Assembly: GCA_039805725.1 (NCBI GenBank)
Contig: JBDLTT010000035.1
Location: forward strand, 5,997-69,996
Direction of reading: 5' to 3'
Origin: Fluviibacter sp039805725
GTDB lineage: Bacteria; Pseudomonadota; Gammaproteobacteria; Burkholderiales; Rhodocyclaceae
DNA length: 64,000 nt
Below the pieces are notes generated by a model. The model saw only the letters and a list, made by a program, of their open reading frames with translations. It did not search any database and was not told the origin of the DNA. This document shows positions 17,946-26,940 of this stretch, piece by piece; positions within the stretch are counted from its first letter, which is position 1, and each line of letters opens with the position of its first letter. The translations under genes were made by a program, and so were the position numbers.

Positions 17946-18596
17946 ATGTCCCATACACCTCCATCACGCGAAGAACAGGCGCTGATCGATGGTCCGGTCG
18001 GCAAGATCGAAATTCTGATCGACAATCCTGGCGCCCCCCGCGGCATCGCCCTCATTGGTCATCCCCATCCCATCGGCGGGGGTGCTGCCACCAACAAGGT
18101 GGCACACACTCTGGCACGCACATTTGTCGGTCTTGGCTACGCGGCCTTCCGTCCCAACTTCCGTACGGTTGGTCGAACCGAAGGCGAACATGATGAAGGT
18201 ATTGGCGAAACGGACGATATGCTCTGCGTTCTGGAATATGCTCGCGAGCGCTGTGGCCACCTGCCAGTCGTTCTAGCCGGCTTCTCTTTCGGCGCCTTTG
18301 TCCAGACACGTGTGGCAAAACGCATGGTGGAAACAGGCCACCCGGCACAACGCCTGGTGCTCGTCGGCACAGCATCAGGCTTTGTGGAGGGCACGCGCAC
18401 GTACGATACGGAATCCGTGCCACGTGATTCGATTGTGATTCATGGATCAGCTGATGAAACCGTGCCGCTCGAGAACGTTTTGGCCTGGGCCGAACCGCAA
18501 GACTTACCTATTATCGTAGTGCCAGCGGCCGACCACTTCTTTCATCGTCGTCTGCATCTGCTTCGCGAAATCATCACACACAACTGGCGCCACTGA
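17946..18596 (+). CDS. Alpha/beta hydrolase (dienelactone hydrolase-like)
   Basis: This 216-residue protein has a compact alpha/beta hydrolase fold. The nucleophile elbow is GFSFGA with Ser114. The likely acid Asp170 is in HGSADETVP and the catalytic His197 is in PAADHFFH. HPHPIGGGAATNKV near the start is typical of a widespread proteobacterial hydrolase subfamily of unknown substrate. There is no signal peptide, so it is cytoplasmic. The stop overlaps the cutA start in a TGATG arrangement. Confidence 0.88.
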   Translation: MSHTPPSREEQALIDGPVGKIEILIDNPGAPRGIALIGHPHPIGGGAATNKVAHTLARTFVGLGYAAFRPNFRTVGRTEGEHDEGIGETDDMLCVLEYARERCGHLPVVLAGFSFGAFVQTRVAKRMVETGHPAQRLVLVGTASGFVEGTRTYDTESVPRDSIVIHGSADETVPLENVLAWAEPQDLPIIVVPAADHFFHRRLHLLREIITHNWRH

Positions 18597-18922
18597 TGTC
18601 GACGGGAATCCGACTTGTATTCACCGCCGTGCCGGACGAAGCCTTTGCAGAAACCCTGGCACATCAACTCATCGAGCTTGGTTTGGCGGCATGCGTCAAA
18701 ACCTTGCCCGCATGTCATTCAACGTATCGCTGGGCAGGACGAATCGAGCGCGCAACCGAGATCCCATTGATGATTGTTGCGCCTACCGGACGCTACAGCG
18801 CGCTCGAGGAACATATCAAGATGACGCACCCGTACGACGTTCCGGAAATCCTGGCTATCGACTGCAGCGGTGGTCTTCCGGACTATTTGCAGTGGGCGCT
18901 AGCGGCGGGGCGCAATAACTAA
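18596..18922 (+). CDS. cutA: Divalent-cation tolerance protein CutA
   Basis: CutA is a small trimeric PII-like protein linked historically to copper tolerance. Its exact role is unsettled. The 108-residue sequence has the family core: LGLAACVKTLP, STYRWAGRIERATEIPLMI and HPYDVPEILAI. It overlaps the hydrolase stop and the dsbD start by one base each (TGATG and TAATG). The cutA-dsbD order is the same as in enterobacteria and supports both calls. Confidence 0.95.
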   Translation: MSTGIRLVFTAVPDEAFAETLAHQLIELGLAACVKTLPACHSTYRWAGRIERATEIPLMIVAPTGRYSALEEHIKMTHPYDVPEILAIDCSGGLPDYLQWALAAGRNN

Positions 18923-20769
18923 TGCGCCAAATCCTCGCAGCCTTTGCTTTCATCGGCCTAGCGTTGGCGCTACCTATAGCCGCCGCGCCATCCGATTTTG
19001 CTCCAACGTCCTCCGGCAACACCTTTCTGCCGCCCCATCTTGCATTCAAGCCCTCTATAGCAGCGACCAGTAGCAACCAGATTGAAGTGCGCTTTGACGT
19101 TCAACCTGGTTACTACCTGTATCGCAACAAGCTCTCTGTCGAGTTAACCGGTCTTGTGCCCGCTGATGTGCGCGTTACCGCGACACCCCTTCCTCCCGGC
19201 ACCCAGAAGGATGACCCCAACTTTGGTCCGACGGAGATCTACACAGATCCGGTGAGTTGGCCGGTAAACATCATCGGTGGCACACGCCCGACAACGTTGA
19301 CACTCTCGGTGCGCTACCAGGGATGTGCCAACCAGGGCATCTGCTATCCACCGGAAGTCTTACTGCTACCGGTGTCTTTGCCGACACCAGACACTACGCC
19401 TGAAGCGTCAACCCCAAAAGCGAATGACATTGGCGGTGAGAACGGCATTCACGAGATCGCCCGCAGCCTGGATCGGGGGGAACTCTGGTTGAACCTACTG
19501 CTCTTCTTGGGCGCCGGCATCGGATTAGCCTTTACGCCCTGCATACTCCCCATGATGCCCATCGTGGCCACGGTCGTATTGGGTCGGCACGATGCCGCCC
19601 ACCCGCTGTCGCATCTGCGCGGTTTCCTCCTGTCGCTGGCCTACGTACTCGGTATGGCGCTGACCTATGCACTGGCCGGTGTCTTCGCCGGTTTGTCTGG
19701 CACGCTGGTCTCCGGGCTATTACAGAACCCCTGGATCTTGGCGAGTTTTGCGCTCGTTTATGTTGCGCTGGCCGGCGCAATGCTGGGGCTTTATAACTTG
19801 CAATTGCCGAATGCCCTGCAGGGCAAATTGGCACAGGAGAGTCGTCGCCTCCATGGTGGTTCACTGCCCACAGCCTTCGCCCTGGGGGCGCTATCGGCAT
19901 TGATCGTCGGTCCCTGTGTCGCGGCACCACTGGCTGGCGCGCTCCTCTACATTGGGCAAACCGGCAATGGACTGCTGGGCGGCAGCCTTTTGTTCATGAT
20001 GGCTCTGGGCATGGGTATGCCGCTGCTCGCGATGGGTGCATCGGCCGGTACGCTGGTCATCAAGACCGGGCCCTGGATGGAGAGCATCAAAAAGGCCTTT
20101 GGTTTCATTCTGCTGGCTACCGCCTGGTGGGTCTTGTCACCCGTATTACCAGACAGCATCTTCATTGGGGGCTTCGGCATTCTGGCCATGATCACCGGAG
20201 TGTTGCTCAAAGCCCTAGAACGCCTACCTGAGCGCGCGCCTATGTCTTCACGTCTGGGTAAGGCGCTGGGCGTCTTACTGGTTGCGCTTGGCCTGGCCTG
20301 GCTGGCTGGGGCGCTGGGCGATGCTTCCCGTCTGGACAGGCCGCTCAGTCCATTTATCGCTAGCAGCGAACAGCCGCTTCGCGAAAGCCGCCCACTGCCC
20401 ATGGCGCGAATCACGACGATTGCCGGTCTCGAAGCCGCGCTGCGCGAAACGCAAAAACCGGTCTTCATCGACGTCTACGCGGACTGGTGTGTCAGTTGCA
20501 AGGAATTCGAGCGCGATACGCTGGGCGATTCGGCCGTGCGTACCGCCCTGGAGGATTTCACACTGATTCGGGTCGATGTCACTGCCAGCGATTCGGAAGC
20601 GCGCAACCTGCTCCAGCGATTCGGACTTTTCGGACCACCCGGTATGGTGTTTTATGCGCCGGGCGGGCGTCTGTTACACGATGCAACGCTGGCCGGATAC
20701 ATCGCACCCGAGGCGTTTTTGAAGCAACTGCGACGCGTCCGTATATTGGCCGAGAAAACAGGCGGCTAA
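18922..20769 (+). CDS. dsbD: Thiol:disulfide interchange protein DsbD
   Basis: DsbD carries electrons from cytoplasmic thioredoxin to the periplasm. All three domains are present in 615 residues. A signal peptide leads into the N-terminal immunoglobulin-like domain with Cys135 and Cys141 (CANQGIC). The membrane domain has the paired Cys207 (FTPC) and Cys332 (VGPC). The C-terminal thioredoxin domain has Cys523-Val-Ser-Cys526. These six cysteines are the complete relay. The gene is the last of the series that begins at ubiB. Confidence 0.96.
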   Translation: MRQILAAFAFIGLALALPIAAAPSDFAPTSSGNTFLPPHLAFKPSIAATSSNQIEVRFDVQPGYYLYRNKLSVELTGLVPADVRVTATPLPPGTQKDDPNFGPTEIYTDPVSWPVNIIGGTRPTTLTLSVRYQGCANQGICYPPEVLLLPVSLPTPDTTPEASTPKANDIGGENGIHEIARSLDRGELWLNLLLFLGAGIGLAFTPCILPMMPIVATVVLGRHDAAHPLSHLRGFLLSLAYVLGMALTYALAGVFAGLSGTLVSGLLQNPWILASFALVYVALAGAMLGLYNLQLPNALQGKLAQESRRLHGGSLPTAFALGALSALIVGPCVAAPLAGALLYIGQTGNGLLGGSLLFMMALGMGMPLLAMGASAGTLVIKTGPWMESIKKAFGFILLATAWWVLSPVLPDSIFIGGFGILAMITGVLLKALERLPERAPMSSRLGKALGVLLVALGLAWLAGALGDASRLDRPLSPFIASSEQPLRESRPLPMARITTIAGLEAALRETQKPVFIDVYADWCVSCKEFERDTLGDSAVRTALEDFTLIRVDVTASDSEARNLLQRFGLFGPPGMVFYAPGGRLLHDATLAGYIAPEAFLKQLRRVRILAEKTGG

Positions 20770-20871
20770 GGATCTCTGACGCCTTGTCGCAAAAGGCTTC
20801 GCATCGGTCTTTGGCCGAGGCGGCATGTTAGAATCAGACAGTTATTCATCGCCGCATACCCCATTGAAAAG

Positions 20872-21489
20872 ATGTTTTCAGGAATCATTGCCGCCGTCGG
20901 TCAGGTCGAACAGGTCGTTCCCCGCAATAGCGGCGTTCGACTGACCATCCATGCCGGCGGCCTGGACCTCTCCGATGTGGCGCTGGGTGACTCCATCGCC
21001 TGCAACGGTGTCTGCCTGACTGTCGTCGAACTGGTGCCTACCGGCAACCCGAGGTCATTCGTCGTCGATGTCTCCGACGAGTCGCTGCGTTGTGCCACCG
21101 GTCTCGTCGCCGATGCCCCGCTCAATCTAGAAAAAGCCCTTCGGCTAGCCGATCGGCTTGGTGGCCATCTGGTCACCGGACACGTTGATGGCATTGGTCG
21201 TGTTGCCCATTTCGCGCCGACGTCATCGGATGCCAAGGGTGATTGGCTACTCACCATTGAAGCGCCAGATAATCTGGCGCCATTTATTGCCCGCAAAGGT
21301 TCGGTTACGGTCAACGGCACTAGCCTCACAGTCAATACCGTCGATGGCCGCCTATTCTCAATCAACCTCATTCCGCATACGCTGCAGAACACCATGCTGC
21401 ACACACTCACGACAGGCGCACTCGTCAACCTCGAAATCGACGTCATTGCCCGTTACTGCGAACGCCTGCTCTCGTACACAAAATCATGA
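20872..21489 (+). CDS. ribE: Riboflavin synthase alpha chain
   Basis: Riboflavin synthase dismutates two 6,7-dimethyl-8-ribityllumazine molecules to riboflavin. The 205-residue protein shows the two-fold beta-barrel repeat. Each half has a lumazine-binding segment (MFSGIIAAVGQVE with GDSIACNGVCLTV, and LVTGHVDGIGRV with KGSVTVNGTSLTV). The gene opens a riboflavin-to-thiamine operon and overlaps ribB by 4 bases. I see no FMN riboswitch in the 102 bases before it; the gap is too short and lacks the conserved elements. Confidence 0.97.
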   Translation: MFSGIIAAVGQVEQVVPRNSGVRLTIHAGGLDLSDVALGDSIACNGVCLTVVELVPTGNPRSFVVDVSDESLRCATGLVADAPLNLEKALRLADRLGGHLVTGHVDGIGRVAHFAPTSSDAKGDWLLTIEAPDNLAPFIARKGSVTVNGTSLTVNTVDGRLFSINLIPHTLQNTMLHTLTTGALVNLEIDVIARYCERLLSYTKS

Positions 21490-22610
21490 GCCAAGAATCG
21501 TCCCGCATCGCACCCACACAAGAAATTATCGCGGAGTTACGTGCTGGCCGTATGGTGGTGCTCGTTGACGAAGAGGATCGTGAAAACGAAGGCGACCTAG
21601 TGCTTGCAGCCGACCATGTCACGCCGGAGGCCATCAACTTCATGGCCCGCTTCGGCCGAGGCCTTATATGCCTGACACTCACCGAGCAACGCTGTCGCCA
21701 ACTGGGCTTAAATCAGATGGCGCGTGATAACAAGGCGCAGTTTGGCACGGCCTTCACGGTGTCGATCGAAGCCGCCGAGGGCGTGACGACCGGCATTTCG
21801 GCACACGATCGCGCCCGCACCATTCAGGCAGCTGTTGCAACCGATGCCAAACCCTCAGACATCGTCCAGCCGGGCCACATCTTCCCGATCATGGCTCGCC
21901 CCGGGGGCGTGCTGGTTCGCGCTGGCCACACCGAGGCGGGTTGCGATCTGGCCAGTCTGGCCGGCCTGAGCCCCGCCTCGGTGATCTGCGAAATTATGAG
22001 CGAGGACGGCACTATGGCGCGACTACCCGAGCTCAAAGAATTTGCCGTCCAACATGGACTCAAAATCGGCACCATCGCCGACCTGATTCATTACCGCAGC
22101 CAGCATGAAACGCTCGTAAGACGCTCCGGATCACGCAGCCTTGATACACCACACGGCAACTTCACGCTACACACCTACACCGACAAAGCGTCTGATGATG
22201 TCCACTTGGCACTTGTCAAAGGCAGACTAGACCCGGCGCAAGAAACGCTCGTGCGGGTTCACGTTCCCCTCTCCGTGCTGGATTTTCTCGTTCCCGAAAA
22301 TACTGGTCACAGCATCATGCTGGATCAGGCCATGACCGCTATTGCTGCCGCTGACCAGGGCGTCCTTGTCATGTTGCATAAGCCGCTCACCGGACATGAA
22401 CTGCTGAACGGTCTCATCACAGAGGATCAGCAAGTCCAGCCGCGCAAATGGGATCCGCTGTTGCATGGCATCGGCGCTCAGATCTTGCGGGATCTCGGCG
22501 TCAAAAAAATGCGCCTCCTAGCAAACCCGCAGCGCATCCCTGCGATGACCGGTTTTGATCTCGAAGTCACCGGCTTTCAACAGTCTGACGGCACGCGCAC
22601 AAACATTTAA
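21486..22610 (+). CDS. ribB: 3,4-dihydroxy-2-butanone-4-phosphate synthase fused to degenerate GTP cyclohydrolase II-like domain (RibBX type)
   Basis: The N-terminal ~200 residues form DHBP synthase, which converts ribulose 5-phosphate to the four-carbon riboflavin precursor. DEEDRENEGDLV carries the metal-binding acids, and HTEAGCDLASLAGL the conserved His. The C-terminal ~165 residues have the size and position of a GTP cyclohydrolase II domain but lack its CX10CXC zinc motif and catalytic residues, so that activity is not expected. This matches the RibBX variant described as widespread in Proteobacteria. A separate ribA should lie elsewhere in the genome. Confidence 0.94.
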   Translation: MSQESSRIAPTQEIIAELRAGRMVVLVDEEDRENEGDLVLAADHVTPEAINFMARFGRGLICLTLTEQRCRQLGLNQMARDNKAQFGTAFTVSIEAAEGVTTGISAHDRARTIQAAVATDAKPSDIVQPGHIFPIMARPGGVLVRAGHTEAGCDLASLAGLSPASVICEIMSEDGTMARLPELKEFAVQHGLKIGTIADLIHYRSQHETLVRRSGSRSLDTPHGNFTLHTYTDKASDDVHLALVKGRLDPAQETLVRVHVPLSVLDFLVPENTGHSIMLDQAMTAIAAADQGVLVMLHKPLTGHELLNGLITEDQQVQPRKWDPLLHGIGAQILRDLGVKKMRLLANPQRIPAMTGFDLEVTGFQQSDGTRTNI

Positions 22611-22620
22611 GGAAGTTTTT

Positions 22621-23124
22621 ATGGCTCGTTATTTAGAATTTCCGATCGACGACAACGGCAAAGGCCTACGTATCGGTATCGCGGTTGCCCGATTCAATCA
22701 GGATATCTGTGACGGCCTTCTTTCTGGTGCCATCAACGAACTGCATTCGCTGGGTGTTGCCGCTGAAGACATTACCGTATGTAGCGTCCCGGGTGCCCTG
22801 GAAATCCCTCTCGTATTGCAAACCCTGGCCGATGACGAAGAAAATTCTTTCGATGCACTGATTGCGCTCGGTGCTGTCATTCGTGGTGAGACCTATCACT
22901 TTGAAGTCGTCAGCAATGACAGCTGCCGGGCTGTAATGGATGTACAGCTTACCACGGGGGTGCCTATTGCCAATGGTATTCTCACGACCGAAGATGACGA
23001 CCAGGCCCTGGCTCGTATGCACGACAAGGGTGCCGATTGTGCGCGTTGTGCGGTCGAGATGGCACGGCTGCATGCCCGCATCCGCTCGGGCCAGGCCCCG
23101 CAGCCCGAGGGAACCGCATCATGA
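22621..23124 (+). CDS. ribH: 6,7-dimethyl-8-ribityllumazine synthase
   Basis: RibH condenses the DHBP and pyrimidine precursors to lumazine. The 167-residue protein has the signature VARFNQDICDGLL, VPGALEIPLVLQ and ALGAVIRGETYHFEVV. The catalytic His lies in that last segment. Start ATG 22621 follows AAGGAAG and gives the standard MARYLEF beginning. A longer in-frame reading upstream would overlap ribB and is not needed. The gene ends in an ATGA overlap with nusB. Confidence 0.96.
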   Translation: MARYLEFPIDDNGKGLRIGIAVARFNQDICDGLLSGAINELHSLGVAAEDITVCSVPGALEIPLVLQTLADDEENSFDALIALGAVIRGETYHFEVVSNDSCRAVMDVQLTTGVPIANGILTTEDDDQALARMHDKGADCARCAVEMARLHARIRSGQAPQPEGTAS

Positions 23125-23591
23125 ACCAGCAAGCACGCCCAGCCAACGGCCCCAAGCCGGCGCGCCGTCGTGCCCGCGAGGCCGTGCTTCAAGCCCTCTA
23201 TGGTTGGCAGATTGGCGGCCAGGATCTCGCCGCTTGCGAAACTGCCCTGCACGAAATTGAGGGCTTCAGCCAACTGCGCGATGCGGAGCAGAAATTTGCG
23301 ATTGGTCTGCTGCGTGGTTGCATCGCCAATCACGAGACGCACCGTGAACAGCTGACGCCGCTACTCGACCGTCCGTTCGCCGAACTTTCCCCCGTCGAAG
23401 GCTGCATCCTGTTGCTGGGCGCCCATGAAATGGCGGATAGTCCGGAGACCCCTGTACGTGTGGTGATGAACGAAGCGATCGAACTCGCCAAAACATTCGG
23501 TGGTACAGATGGTCACAAGTTTGTGAACGGCGTTCTGGATCGCCTGGCACCGGTGCTTCGTCCGCTCGAAAGCAGTCGGCCGAATCGCTGA
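23121..23591 (+). CDS. nusB: Transcription antitermination factor NusB
   Basis: NusB binds boxA RNA with NusE (S10) in antitermination of rRNA operons. The 156-residue protein shows the family core: RRRAREAVLQALYGWQ at the start, ELSPVEGCILLLGAHEM, and the conserved C-terminal VVMNEAIELAKTFGG and KFVNGVLD. It starts at ATG 23121 in a 4-base overlap with ribH. The ribH-nusB-thiL-pgpA order is standard in proteobacteria. Confidence 0.96.
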   Translation: MNQQARPANGPKPARRRAREAVLQALYGWQIGGQDLAACETALHEIEGFSQLRDAEQKFAIGLLRGCIANHETHREQLTPLLDRPFAELSPVEGCILLLGAHEMADSPETPVRVVMNEAIELAKTFGGTDGHKFVNGVLDRLAPVLRPLESSRPNR

Positions 23592-23598
23592 GGTTATT

Positions 23599-24612
23599 AT
23601 GGCCAGCGAGTTCGCACTGATCGAACACCTGCTGCGCCAGACTCGCGCCAATCAAATGGCGCGACCACCCCTTCTCGGTCCCGGTGACGACTGTGCCTTG
23701 ATTCGACCCTCAAAACCCGATCTGGCTTGGGCAGTCACCACTGATATGCTGGTTTCCGGGGTGCACTTTCTCGACACGGATGATCCACGGGATCTGGGCT
23801 GGAAAACGCTTGCCGTCAATATTTCAGATCTGGCGGCCATGGGCGCAACGCCGCGCTATGTGACACTGGCGGCAGCGATACCGGCACACGACGCGCTGAA
23901 AAGGCACTGGATTGACGCGTTCTTTGCTGGCTTTGTCGATTGCCTCCAGGCTTTCGACGTTGCTTTAATCGGCGGTGACACCACTCGTGGTCCGCGTATC
24001 TTTAGCGTCACCGCCATCGGTGAGGTGCACAGCGATCAAGCTATTTGTCGCGGCGGCGCTCAAGCCGAGGATGACGTTTGGATCTCCGGCACCCCGGGCT
24101 ATGCTGCTCTCGGTTTACACGCCAAACTCAACGGTTATAGGTTGCCCGAATCCATTGCCACTACCGCCCATCTCGCCTTGCACCGGCCACAACCGCGGGC
24201 AATTCTAGGTCGTGAACTGATTGGCCTTGCCCATAGCGCTATCGATGTCTCTGATGGCATCCTGCAAGACTTAGGCCATATTGCTACCGCCTCTGGTCTG
24301 CAAGGAGTCTTGGCAGAGCCACTATTACCGCCCTGCCCCGCCGGTGTTGATGCGACTCTCTGGCGAGACTGCCTACTGGGAGGGGGCGATGATTATGAAT
24401 TGCTCTTCACGGCGCCGCCGACCGCGCGCGGTTTGCTTGAAACGCTGGGTAAAAGACTGTCACTGCCGCTCACTCGAATCGGTCAAATGCGGCATGCGCA
24501 AACACCGGCAGATGTGGGCACAACCATCAGTAACCCAGTACAGTTGCTGGATGACACAAACCAACCTGTTGATCTTTCTCGGTTGCGCCCCGGTTTTGAT
24601 CACTTCGCCTGA
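23599..24612 (+). CDS. thiL: Thiamine-monophosphate kinase
   Basis: ThiL phosphorylates thiamine monophosphate to the active diphosphate. The 337-residue protein has the N-terminal LLGPGDDCALI segment, TTDMLVSGVHF, and the metal-binding VNISDLAAMGA region. It also has GGDTTRGP and the later SDGILQDLGHIA and GGDDYELLFT segments of the AIR-synthase/ThiL fold. Length and motifs are normal. It follows nusB by 7 bases. Confidence 0.96.
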   Translation: MASEFALIEHLLRQTRANQMARPPLLGPGDDCALIRPSKPDLAWAVTTDMLVSGVHFLDTDDPRDLGWKTLAVNISDLAAMGATPRYVTLAAAIPAHDALKRHWIDAFFAGFVDCLQAFDVALIGGDTTRGPRIFSVTAIGEVHSDQAICRGGAQAEDDVWISGTPGYAALGLHAKLNGYRLPESIATTAHLALHRPQPRAILGRELIGLAHSAIDVSDGILQDLGHIATASGLQGVLAEPLLPPCPAGVDATLWRDCLLGGGDDYELLFTAPPTARGLLETLGKRLSLPLTRIGQMRHAQTPADVGTTISNPVQLLDDTNQPVDLSRLRPGFDHFA

Positions 24613-24627
24613 CCCAGCGCCCTAATC

Positions 24628-25173
24628 ATGAGTACCGCAGATCAAGATCTGACCAACATCAAAACACAACCGACCTTGCGCTTTCTGCTCTCCGATCCGC
24701 TGCATACCATCGCTCTGGGCTTCGGCAGCGGACTCTCGCCTTGGGCTCCAGGAACCATCGGAACCCTATTCGGCTGGGCAACATTTCGTGCGCTTGATAT
24801 GGTCGTGCCAGCCAGCACACAACTGCTATTGATTCTGATGGGCTTCATCCTTGGCATCGTTGCCATCGAAAAGACTGGTCATGCGCTGGGCGAAATCGAT
24901 CACGGCAGTATCGTCTGGGACGAAATCATCCCTTTCTGGGCCGTGCTTTGGCTATTGTCCAATGTGGTGGGTGACAATCTGGTTTGGCAAGCCATCGCTT
25001 TTGCATTGTTTCGACTGTACGACATTACCAAGCCTTGGCCAGCGCGTCACTATGATCGTCACGTCAAAAATGGTTATGGTGTCATGATGGACGATGTCAT
25101 AGCCGCACTTTACACCATTGGCTCACTAGCGATTCTTCTGGCATTCGCCTACCTCCAGGCACACGGGTCATGA
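24628..25173 (+). CDS. pgpA: Phosphatidylglycerophosphatase A
   Basis: PgpA dephosphorylates phosphatidylglycerophosphate to phosphatidylglycerol in the inner membrane. The 181-residue protein has several membrane helices. Its conserved segments include GFGSGLSPWAPGTIGTLFG, EIDHGSIVWDEIIPFW and KPWPARHYDRHVKNGYGVMMDDV. It overlaps the following pncC by 4 bases. Confidence 0.96.
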   Translation: MSTADQDLTNIKTQPTLRFLLSDPLHTIALGFGSGLSPWAPGTIGTLFGWATFRALDMVVPASTQLLLILMGFILGIVAIEKTGHALGEIDHGSIVWDEIIPFWAVLWLLSNVVGDNLVWQAIAFALFRLYDITKPWPARHYDRHVKNGYGVMMDDVIAALYTIGSLAILLAFAYLQAHGS

Positions 25174-25673
25174 CCACCTCGACCAACGATATTGCTGTCC
25201 GCGTCAGGACACTGGCTACACTGCTGAACCGTCACCAATACAAAATGGCCACTGCCGAATCATGTACGGGTGGTCTCGTTGCAGGCGCACTCACTGCGCT
25301 TGCCGGCAGCTCGGGCTGGTTTGACCGGGGCTGGGTGACTTATTCGAATGCCGCAAAATCTGAGGCGCTGGGTGTCGAAAACAGTCTCATCGCTACTAAA
25401 GGTGCTGTGAGCGAAGACGTTGCGGCCGCCATGGCTAGCGGCGCTCGTGCAGCAGCCAATGTCGACTTCGCACTTGCCGTCACCGGCATCGCAGGCCCTG
25501 ACGGCGGCTCTCCGGAAAAGCCCGTGGGTACAGTCTGCTTCGGTTGGGCAACACCCAGAGGATTGCACACGGAGACCCGGCACTTCACGGGTGACCGCCA
25601 GTCTATCCGCGAGCAATCGGTTGCGCATGCCCTAGAGGGCCTAATCGCATTATTGATAGACGAGCCCCGCTAA
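25170..25673 (+). CDS. pncC: Nicotinamide-nucleotide amidohydrolase (CinA C-terminal domain protein)
   Basis: This stand-alone CinA C-terminal domain deamidates NMN to NaMN in pyridine nucleotide recycling. The 167-residue protein has AESCTGGLVAGALT near the start, RGWVTYSNAAKSEALGV, AVTGIAGPDGGSPEKPVGTV and a C-terminal HFTGDRQSIREQSV. The N-terminal molybdopterin-like domain of full CinA is absent, as in E. coli PncC. It is the last gene of the ribE operon. A 48-base gap follows. Confidence 0.93.
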   Translation: MTTSTNDIAVRVRTLATLLNRHQYKMATAESCTGGLVAGALTALAGSSGWFDRGWVTYSNAAKSEALGVENSLIATKGAVSEDVAAAMASGARAAANVDFALAVTGIAGPDGGSPEKPVGTVCFGWATPRGLHTETRHFTGDRQSIREQSVAHALEGLIALLIDEPR

Positions 25674-25721
25674 TCTATTTGATTTTATTATTCACCCCAA
25701 TAATCCATAAGGACGTTTTCC

Positions 25722-26924
25722 ATGTTTAGGTTCGGCACCCCCAAGTCCAACAGTGCGCTGCGTGTCATGATGCTCGGCTGCGGCGAGCTCGGCAAAGAAG
25801 TCATCATCGCCCTGCAACGATTGGGCGTCGAAGTCATCGGCGTGGATCGTTATGCCGATGCCCCAGGCATGCAGGTAGCGCACCGTTCCCACGTGATCAA
25901 CATGACCGATGGTGTCGCATTAAAACAACTTGTCTTGCAAGAAAAGCCGCACCTGGTCGTTCCCGAAATCGAGGCGATCGCCACGGATATGTTGCTCGAG
26001 ATCGAACAGGAGAAGCTCGCCGAAGTTATTCCTACCGCCCGCGCAACGCAATTGACGATGAATCGTGAAGGCATCCGCCGATTGGCGGCTGAAAAGCTGG
26101 GGCTACCGACCTCACCTTATCGCTTTGCTGATTCACTGGAAGAAATGCAGGCTGCTATCGATGCGATCGGTTACCCGTGCTTCATCAAGCCGGTGATGTC
26201 CTCATCAGGCAAAGGCCAATCGATGGTGCGGACACCCGATGAAGTAAAGGACGCATGGGATTATGCTGCCGCCGGTGGTCGCGTAAATCAGGGTCGTGTC
26301 ATTGTTGAAGGCATGATTGATTTCGACTACGAAATTACCCAACTTACTGTGCGGGCAGTTGGCATATCGAGCCAGGTGGAAACCTTCTTTTGCGACCCAA
26401 TCGGTCACGTGCAAATGAAAGGCGACTATGTCGAATCCTGGCAACCGATGCCAATGTCGGCCAAAGCCATTGATCGATCCCGAGAGATCGCCAAGGCCGT
26501 CACCGACAACCTGGGCGGTCGCGGTATTTTTGGCGTCGAACTGTTTATCAAGGGCGACAATGTCTGGTTCTCCGAAGTCAGCCCACGCCCGCATGACACT
26601 GGGTTGGTCACCTTATGCACACAGCGTCAGTCGGAATTTGAACTACACGCGCGTGCAATCCTCGGTTTGCCGGTCGATACGCGTTGTCGCCAACCAGGGG
26701 CATCGGCCGTCATTTATGGTGGGTTGGAAGAAGCCGGTATCGCCTTCGAGGGCGTGGCGCATGCACTGCAAGTCGCCGACAGCGATCTACGTCTGTTTGG
26801 TAAGCCGGAGAGCTTTACCCGCCGCCGGATGGGCGTTGCGCTGGCTAATGGGCAAGACACAGACGAAGCCCGTGTGCGCGCCAAGGAGTGTGCCAGCCGT
26901 ATAAAACCGGTTAGCGGCCGATAG
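25722..26924 (+). CDS. purT: Formate-dependent phosphoribosylglycinamide formyltransferase (PurT)
   Basis: PurT formylates GAR using formate and ATP in purine synthesis. The 400-residue ATP-grasp enzyme has MLGCGELGKEVIIALQRLG near the N-terminus, VPEIEAIATDML, and the ATP-binding KPVMSSSGKGQS. The C-terminal EVSPRPHDTGLVTL lines the substrate site. Its ribosome-binding site is AAGGA. PurU, which can supply formate, is encoded at the end of this window. Confidence 0.96.
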   Translation: MFRFGTPKSNSALRVMMLGCGELGKEVIIALQRLGVEVIGVDRYADAPGMQVAHRSHVINMTDGVALKQLVLQEKPHLVVPEIEAIATDMLLEIEQEKLAEVIPTARATQLTMNREGIRRLAAEKLGLPTSPYRFADSLEEMQAAIDAIGYPCFIKPVMSSSGKGQSMVRTPDEVKDAWDYAAAGGRVNQGRVIVEGMIDFDYEITQLTVRAVGISSQVETFFCDPIGHVQMKGDYVESWQPMPMSAKAIDRSREIAKAVTDNLGGRGIFGVELFIKGDNVWFSEVSPRPHDTGLVTLCTQRQSEFELHARAILGLPVDTRCRQPGASAVIYGGLEEAGIAFEGVAHALQVADSDLRLFGKPESFTRRRMGVALANGQDTDEARVRAKECASRIKPVSGR

Positions 26925-26940
26925 CACTCAAGACTCAATT

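Noticed and set aside
20770..20871. FMN riboswitch before ribE
   Set aside because: The gap is only 102 bases and lacks the conserved helices and loops of that RNA.
21900..22610. A frameshift or pseudogene in ribB
   Set aside because: The frame is continuous and the C-terminal domain is a known degenerate form, so loss of the zinc motif is not a sequencing error.
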